A DNA stretch of 64,000 bases, from positions 3,720,001-3,784,000 of the forward strand of contig OX439129.1 in NCBI GenBank assembly GCA_949318235.1, given 5' to 3'. This document shows, piece after piece, positions 61,201 to 64,000 of the stretch. Origin of the DNA: Ecdyonurus torrentis. Lineage: Eukaryota; Arthropoda; Insecta; Ephemeroptera; Heptageniidae. The first letter of the stretch is position 1. Each line of letters opens with the position of its first letter. The notes beneath the pieces are model-generated. The model did no database searches. It had not been told where the DNA came from and saw only the letters and a program-made list of their open reading frames with translations. A program made the position numbers and the translations under genes.

Positions 61201-63275
61201 GTGCCAAATTAAATTATTCAACTTTTAAACAAAAAACGCTAGCGTTTTTTAATATTCAAGTTTTAATGAAAGTGACTTTTTAAACTATTTTTACGAGACA
61301 TTTACGTATAAAAAAATTATTGAATATCATATATTCAAATTAACATGGGTCAATTTGCGATATTTTTTTTCTCGACACATTCTTTCTAGAAACATCAAAA
61401 AACAATTTTTCGTTAAAACTCAAAACGAAAGACACACTAGAATTTTTTTTGAATCGCTGGAAAAAATTTAAATTTGTTCACAATCGGGGTTTCAAGGAAG
61501 ATTCATTAACATAGGGGGCGGGGCATTTTGCGATTTTTTGACGCTCTGTTGTGAAAAGAGCTTTTTAGATAGAAATTTTTTGATTTCATTTTTGGGTAAA
61601 TTAGTCTAAACTCTATTAAAAATAATAATAAAAAAATATACTTATACCTGAAAAAGTACCTTTCGTGTACTGTTTTTATGAAAAGAATAACGCTGTTTTA
61701 TTGGATGGAGCCACAAGCCATTGAATTGGTTCGATTTGCTCCAAGACCGATTGATGGTTTACCCGCTCTAATGTTATGGATTATCAGTGCAATTTTACTG
61801 TATAAAAATATGTCGTATTATGAAAACTAATATTTTAAGCTTTAAATTTCTTTAACAATATTAACATTTCGTGTAAATTTGAAATGTGTCACAAAGCTGT
61901 AATTGAGACCGTAAGATTTATTTTTAAATAGTATGTATTTTCTAAGGCCAATATAGGAAAGTGACACATCTTTGCTTTAAAATTTAAAAAATTACTCCGT
62001 CGGCTTTTTAAAATACAAATGCCGTTAAAAATGTAAAATCAGTTTTTTAAGTTATGCTTACAAATATTAATATTAATAATAACAGCTTATTATTTATCCA
62101 ATGGAAATAGAAAATTAATATGTTTGACCTATATTTTTGAACAATTTTTTTTGTTGCTCATAGTTTTATTGCTTTTAAACTGGCAAAATTATTCAGTTTC
62201 ATATATCAATTTAATCATGTTATTTATTTATTGAATATGTCAATAATTTTAACATGAATGCATACATTCTATAATACGAAAATTAAAAATCTCTATTTTT
62301 TATGCATGGGTCATGTGATGATTAAATATTGTGTGCTGATTGTAGACAAACTGATGATGTTTTGTTTTGTTACAGAAGCTACATTTCCGAATGATAAAGC
62401 TGGATGCAGCTCTGATGAAAACAATGCGGCTGCAACCTGCTCTGAAAGTGACTACTATCCTGAGACATGGAATTCCTGTTCTGGTATGTTAAACACTCTT
62501 GTTGATGTTCATTTAAAGATGGAAAAAAAATTAGCTAAATCAAATGGTTTTAATGTGAACGTTTTATATTCACAAAAAATAAAATTTCCTAGAAATTATT
62601 AAACACAATTTTTAATATGATTCAGCCAAAGAAGTAAAAAGTAATTTTTACTTTTAAGTGAACTTTTACCCCCTGCTGCAGGTTGGAAACAGATAATTGT
62701 GCGTACAAGCTTAACTTAAATAATTTTGGAAAAACATAACGTGGGAGGTTAATTTGTCTTGTTTTACCTGTATCTTAAAATTTTAAAATGAAAAACGACA
62801 CAAGGATTTTTTTTTTAATTTATATTATGTAAAAAAAAAACTTACGAACATTCTAACTTTGAGGCTGATATTTACTTTCCCTTCCAAAACAAATTGGCAC
62901 CTTGCGAAATAAAAATTTGTGGCGCAGTCACATATTTGTGCTCATTTATCTACTAATTTCCTACATGCTTCATCTCAAAGTCTCTTTCATCATTTGGTAA
63001 TGTAAGAAGAAGTGGGAAATTTTCTGAATTTAATATTTTTTTTTTTTTTTTTTAAATGGTACGTTCACTTATTTCCATCATCTATTGTGCACACTCTGGC
63101 AGTTTACTTCATATTTCATTCATATTCTAATTCATTATTTGGTGAGATTTTACTTTGCGATAACCGATAACCAATACTTATCCAGTTAAAAATAGAGATA
63201 TATCTGTTAACTACTTATATATATATATACATATGTATATATATATATAATTTATTTATTTATATATTATTTATT

Positions 63276-63334
<59 letters not shown>

Positions 63335-63575
63335 CCAATAATTTTTATGTAATACTTTTAAAATTATGTTTCTTTACTCAGGTGATGCTGGAATTTCAGC
63401 TTTATGGACTAATTTTAAAAACACTCAAAACTTTCTAATTCCTGCCAGTGATTATGACAAATACCTACAGTCCTTGCCGATAGACGAATTTATAAAAGAG
63501 GTAAATGTCTTTCTTGTAACTTATTCATAAGAATAAAAAGCAAAGATTTGTAACTCATGCACACACACACACACA

Positions 63576-63658
<83 letters not shown>

Positions 63659-63932
63659 GTGTATATTTGTATAAATGTGTCAAATACAAAAGTATACATT
63701 CATCATATTTTCGACATGTGTCATTTTCTCAGGAAAAGTAGGAGATAAATATGTTGTGTAGCCATAATATCAACTGTACACTATTTCTTCTCTTACGCAT
63801 TCATCATTTTTACTTCACATAAACACACAAAAACTTGTGTATAATGTGTTTTTATATTGTAATTTTTTTTCTAGTTCGATTATGATGCAGAGCCAGATGC
63901 ATCGGATACTGATGTTAGAGATTATATGGAAT
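40987..63932 (+). CDS. THAP-domain protein gene, at least 7 exons, 3' end outside the window
   Basis: Exons at 40987, 43524, 51996, 60387, 62376, 63382 and 63875 join in phase to 312 codons so far (exon 60717 is alternative). Residues 1-85 are a THAP zinc-binding DNA domain: C5-x4-C10...C60-x2-H63, HRFP at 22-25, W34, and AIPQV (81-85) in place of the AVPTIF box. Then PPPPR, a 4 x 12-residue coding repeat (SAATSAQLVTLH), and an acidic Ser/Asp-rich part (GCSSDENN, EFDYDAEPDASDTD). THAP proteins bind DNA and often derive from P-element-type transposases; no transposase core is visible here. Function of the rest is unknown. Introns are very large and full of repeats. Confidence 0.85.
41440..41700 (-). 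repeat. tRNA-derived SINE
   Basis: On minus, GTAGTGGTTAGCGTTGC (A box-like) is followed by CACGGTTCGCTTCCCACC (B box-like), then a tail reading to 41440. Spacing fits a Pol III promoter. No poly(A) tail or clear target duplication. Confidence 0.65.
42150..42337. mobile_element. Family N MITE
   Basis: Ends ACAGTCAACTGGGGTGACTT and AAAGTCACCCCGGTTGA; matches 2935-3130. Confidence 0.8.
42450..43235. repeat. Family M repeat split by a 131-bp satellite
   Basis: Family M ends lie at 42465-42505 and 43178-43232. Between them a ~131-bp unit (TATCCACATTGCTCAGAATT at 42711, 42840, 42971, 43102) repeats four times. So the satellite expanded inside a dispersed repeat, in THAP intron 1. Confidence 0.85.
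43524..43719 (+). CDS. THAP gene exon 2
   Basis: Acceptor gttacag, donor CCGCAG/gtgaga, 196 nt, phase 2 to 0. Encodes CGKWVTFCDKDKLYGFTPEE and HIFVCGDHF with the closing C-x2-H pair. Confidence 0.92.
43802..44207. mobile_element. Family B MITE
   Basis: AAATCCCTCGTCAAC start, TTGACAGCAGC end; diverged inner arms. Confidence 0.8.
44312..45345. mobile_element. Family A, J and a foldback element
   Basis: 44312-44622 family A; 44622-44915 family J; 44918-45345 a palindrome with ends TAGTTCAGGTAGGTGGC and GCCACCTGCCTAAACT, inner arms around TTATTTGGTTCAG / CTGAACCAAATAA. Confidence 0.75.
45358..45697. repeat. Family E repeat
   Basis: AAAGGAATAGACCAGAG start; shares TTTTCACGCCCTCTCGTGGA with other copies. 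Followed by poly(T) at 45759-45806. Confidence 0.78.
45935..46795. mobile_element. Large foldback element with tRNA-like arms
   Basis: Inverted arms of about 200-400 bp. The left arm (46065-46130) has TGCTCAGTGGTTCAGTTGA and GAGGTTCAATCCCAGGTA, A- and B-box-like; the right arm (46540-46610) has the inverted counterpart. Outer parts GACCAATCAGAAG(T/C) also mirror. Not a functional tRNA: the cloverleaf does not close. Confidence 0.75.
47319..47368. repeat. Poly(A) tract
   Basis: About 49 uninterrupted A; no element body seen to its left in 46850-47300, which is AT-rich DNA without recognisable genes. Confidence 0.9.
47562..47877. mobile_element. Family G foldback MITE
   Basis: Full copy with ends TTTAAAGGCATAGAACAC and GTGTTCTACGCCTTTAA; arms meet near 47720. 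Confidence 0.85.
48220..48970. repeat. AAGATCTTG-rich repeat with family E insertion
   Basis: 48220-48300 and 48640-48970 are full of AAGATTTTG / CAAGATCTTG variants; family E (48303-48640, AAAGGCATAGACCA start) sits in between. Confidence 0.6.
49531..49771. mobile_element. Family F MITE
   Basis: Ends TAGAGAACTTACACAGAG and CTCTGTTAAAGTTCTCTA; 7-bp flanking ACATTAC on both sides. hAT-like by ends and duplication size (inference). Confidence 0.8.
49802..51867. mobile_element. Unclassified 2-kb insertion
   Basis: Exactly interrupts family E. Ends TACAATTGTAGTATC and GATACTACACAATA are loosely inverted. AT-rich; (TA)n at 51353-51428 and a doubled CAGAATATTATGTAATATTA at 51452 and 51553. No coding frame found. 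Confidence 0.5.
51996..52253 (+). CDS. THAP gene exon 3, with 36-bp coding minisatellite
   Basis: Acceptor ttttacag (NAGNAG), donor GGCCAG/gtaaga, 258 nt, phase 0. Four 36-bp units (52026-52173) encode SAATSAQLVTLH-like 12-mers; then NVQGIFISQFNKKTISNVP. Confidence 0.82.
52260..53280. other. AT-rich THAP intron DNA
   Basis: No gene, tandem array or element ends recognised in this stretch. Confidence 0.55.
53313..54130. mobile_element. Penelope-type terminal region as a 345-bp-arm palindrome
   Basis: Arms 53387-53740 and 53757-54085 mirror around 53750 and are flanked by (TA)n tracts (53313-53386, 54083-54130). Each arm carries CTGAAGAAGAGTGC...GCACTCGAAAAC, which resembles a hammerhead. Related in layout to the flanks of the GIY-YIG fragments next door, so I read it as inverted pseudo-LTRs. 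Confidence 0.7.
53843..53896 (+). ncRNA. Degenerate hammerhead-like motif
   Basis: CTGAAGA (53843-53849), one extra A, stem GAGTGC/GCACTC (53851-53856 with 53880-53885), GAAA (53886-53889), then self-complementary AACGTT. Stem I does not close as written. A mirror copy lies in the left arm. Hammerheads are known in Penelope pseudo-LTRs. Confidence 0.45.
54131..55085 (-). mobile_element. Penelope-like element fragment, minus copy
   Basis: On minus, 54828-54631 encodes CEREYIGETSRPLEIRVKEH and on to GRESHYKKKK, a GIY-YIG endonuclease start. 54131-54420 is the terminal part. Meets the plus copy head to head near 55085. Confidence 0.85.
55086..55794 (+). mobile_element. Penelope-like element fragment, plus copy
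   Basis: Mirror of 54290-55085. Ends at the mariner-like insertion (55795); its terminal part resumes at 56907. Confidence 0.85.
55242..55517 (+). pseudogene. GIY-YIG endonuclease domain of a Penelope-like element (C-terminal part)
   Basis: 91 codons: CETEYIGETSRPLEIRVKEH, H at HALENKHD, KVIGRESHYKKRKILETIE, MARRKNDTISQPSYDLPPVW. The YIGE...R...EH order and the later E (LETIE) fit Penelope GIY-YIG domains, which nick target DNA. Upstream codons (VVYSIPC) continue the family pattern, but the RT is missing. Confidence 0.88.
55795..56906. mobile_element. Tc1/mariner-like non-autonomous transposon, 1112 bp
   Basis: Inverted ends CCGACAGGAATTGAATAACC (right end mirrors it), flanked by TA (55793-55794, 56907-56908). 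The inverted Penelope copy (about 54260-54295) has the empty site ATGTACAT. No transposase frame; (TA)n at 56236-56292 and T run at 56331-56354 inside. Confidence 0.88.
56907..57080 (+). mobile_element. Penelope terminal remnant and (TA)n
   Basis: Mirrors 54083-54275 (CAGGGTCTTC...GGAAGGTAAGACCAAATTT), then (TA)n at 57016-57075. Confidence 0.75.
57268..59305. mobile_element. hAT transposon, non-autonomous, 2038 bp
   Basis: Ends CAGGGGCGGCTCGTG and CACCAGCCGCCCCTG; perfect 8-bp duplication TTAAATAA (57260-57267, 59306-59313). Interior: (GA)n at 57714-57752, T run at 58191-58223, no transposase frame of note. Confidence 0.9.
59318..60085. mobile_element. Family B MITE interrupted by a family A MITE
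   Basis: B left half at 59318-59430 (ATCTGACGTCACAAT), right half at 59985-60085 (TTGTGACGTCAGATG); full family A copy 59586-59880 lies between. Confidence 0.78.
60083..60206. mobile_element. Small MITE, about 124 bp
   Basis: Inverted ends AGACCACTTGCAAT and ATTGCAAGTGGTCC; lies about 180 bp upstream of THAP exon 4. Confidence 0.75.
60387..60495 (+). CDS. THAP gene exon 4
   Basis: Acceptor atttcag, donor CCAAG/gttagt, 109 nt, phase 0 to 1. Encodes DSLLASVDGSPAPIRDPLNC and TSQQFRPDNQ. Confidence 0.75.
60717..60808 (+). CDS. THAP gene alternative exon 5
   Basis: Acceptor attacag, donor AATCG/gtatgt, 92 nt, phase 1 to 0. Encodes ATILGEAESADVSNLRHSET. It cannot join 62376 in phase, but joins 61062 in phase; so it looks like part of a short isoform. 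An inverted copy of its first part lies in the intron at 60642-60683. Confidence 0.6.
61062..61130 (+). CDS. THAP gene putative alternative last exon
   Basis: Acceptor tttttag, phase 0, then VHNEPRNNFLYSIKFRLKSN-LP and stop TAA. Only exon 60717 offers the needed phase. No strong poly(A) signal seen close by, hence modest confidence. Confidence 0.4.
   Translation, partial: VHNEPRNNFLYSIKFRLKSNLP
61135..62180. other. AT-rich THAP intron DNA
   Basis: No tandem array or clear element; a family A remnant follows at 62178-62275. Confidence 0.55.
62376..62483 (+). CDS. THAP gene exon 6
   Basis: Acceptor gttacag, donor TTCTG/gtatgt, 108 nt, phase 1 to 1. Encodes ATFPNDKAGCSSDENNAAAT and YYPETWNSCS. 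Joins directly to exon 4 (G+AA = Glu). Confidence 0.75.
63217..63331. repeat. (TA)n microsatellite in THAP intron
   Basis: Two TA tracts split by TTATTTATTT; ends about 50 bp before the exon 7 acceptor. Confidence 0.95.
63382..63500 (+). CDS. THAP gene exon 7
   Basis: Acceptor actcag, donor AAAGAG/gtaaat, 119 nt, phase 1 to 0. Encodes GDAGISALWTNFKNTQNFL and YLQSLPIDEFIKE. Confidence 0.78.
63578..63651. repeat. (CA)n/(TA)n microsatellite
   Basis: ACAC run at 63561-63574 then about 74 bp TA. Confidence 0.95.
63875..63932 (+). CDS. THAP gene exon 8
   Basis: Acceptor tttctag, donor GGAAT/gtaaga, 58 nt, phase 0 to 1. Encodes FDYDAEPDASDTDVRDYME. The gene must continue past 64000. Confidence 0.72.
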
Positions 63933-64000
63933 GTAAGAATTTGTCTGATCTGTGAACGATAAATTATTTTAAAGTGCTAACGTGCTCGTTTGGCAAGCTA

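Noticed and set aside
62376..62483. Phase-0 reading of THAP exon 6 (KLHFRMIKLD...)
   Set aside because: It meets a stop in exon 7, while the other frame stays open through exons 7 and 8.

Overview
This window is an AT-rich, repeat-dense stretch of an animal nuclear genome, not a bacterial or viral one. It has spliced genes with GT-AG introns, long simple repeats, dozens of palindromic miniature transposons (MITEs), a non-LTR retrotransposon, Penelope-like and hAT/mariner-type elements, and tRNA-derived repeats. The TAPT1 ortholog is clear and metazoan in character. The TE mix (a LINE with PHD finger, APE endonuclease, RT and a 2A-like motif; Penelope with GIY-YIG; hammerhead ribozyme) suggests a marine invertebrate, but I cannot name the species.

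Three protein-coding genes were assembled exon by exon, with compatible splice phases. (1) Minus strand, 24166 to 1269: an 8-exon gene for a 405-residue nuclear protein with an HMG box of the HMG20/BRAF35 type, an acidic linker, a U1/matrin-type C2H2 finger and a C-terminal coiled coil. (2) Minus strand, 40217 to 27124: a 9-exon TAPT1 ortholog of 567 residues. (3) Plus strand, from 40987 past the right edge: a THAP-domain gene whose intron sizes reach about 8 kb, with a probable alternative last exon. Genes 2 and 3 are head to head, 769 bp apart.

Between exons the DNA is nearly all repeats. Left part (1-24 kb): palindromic MITE families, a foldback element carrying a well-formed hammerhead ribozyme (1944-2013), a hAT element (4017-5324) and an intact 1150-codon LINE (11530-16167) inserted into a MITE. 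Middle (24-41 kb): TAPT1 introns filled by MITEs and by a 105-bp hairpin satellite. Right part (41-64 kb): THAP introns holding tRNA-like repeats, a large foldback, a palindromic Penelope cluster (53.4-57.0 kb) with a mariner-like insertion, and a 2-kb hAT element (57268-59305).

The most unusual signal is a recurring one: most minisatellite arrays here start at, or run across, exon-intron junctions. At least six exon edges in two genes have been tandemly multiplied together with their splice acceptor or donor. One yields an in-frame optional 28-residue insertion in TAPT1. A related oddity is a 105-bp hairpin satellite that fills two separate TAPT1 introns and looks like the core of a MITE family found elsewhere in the window.
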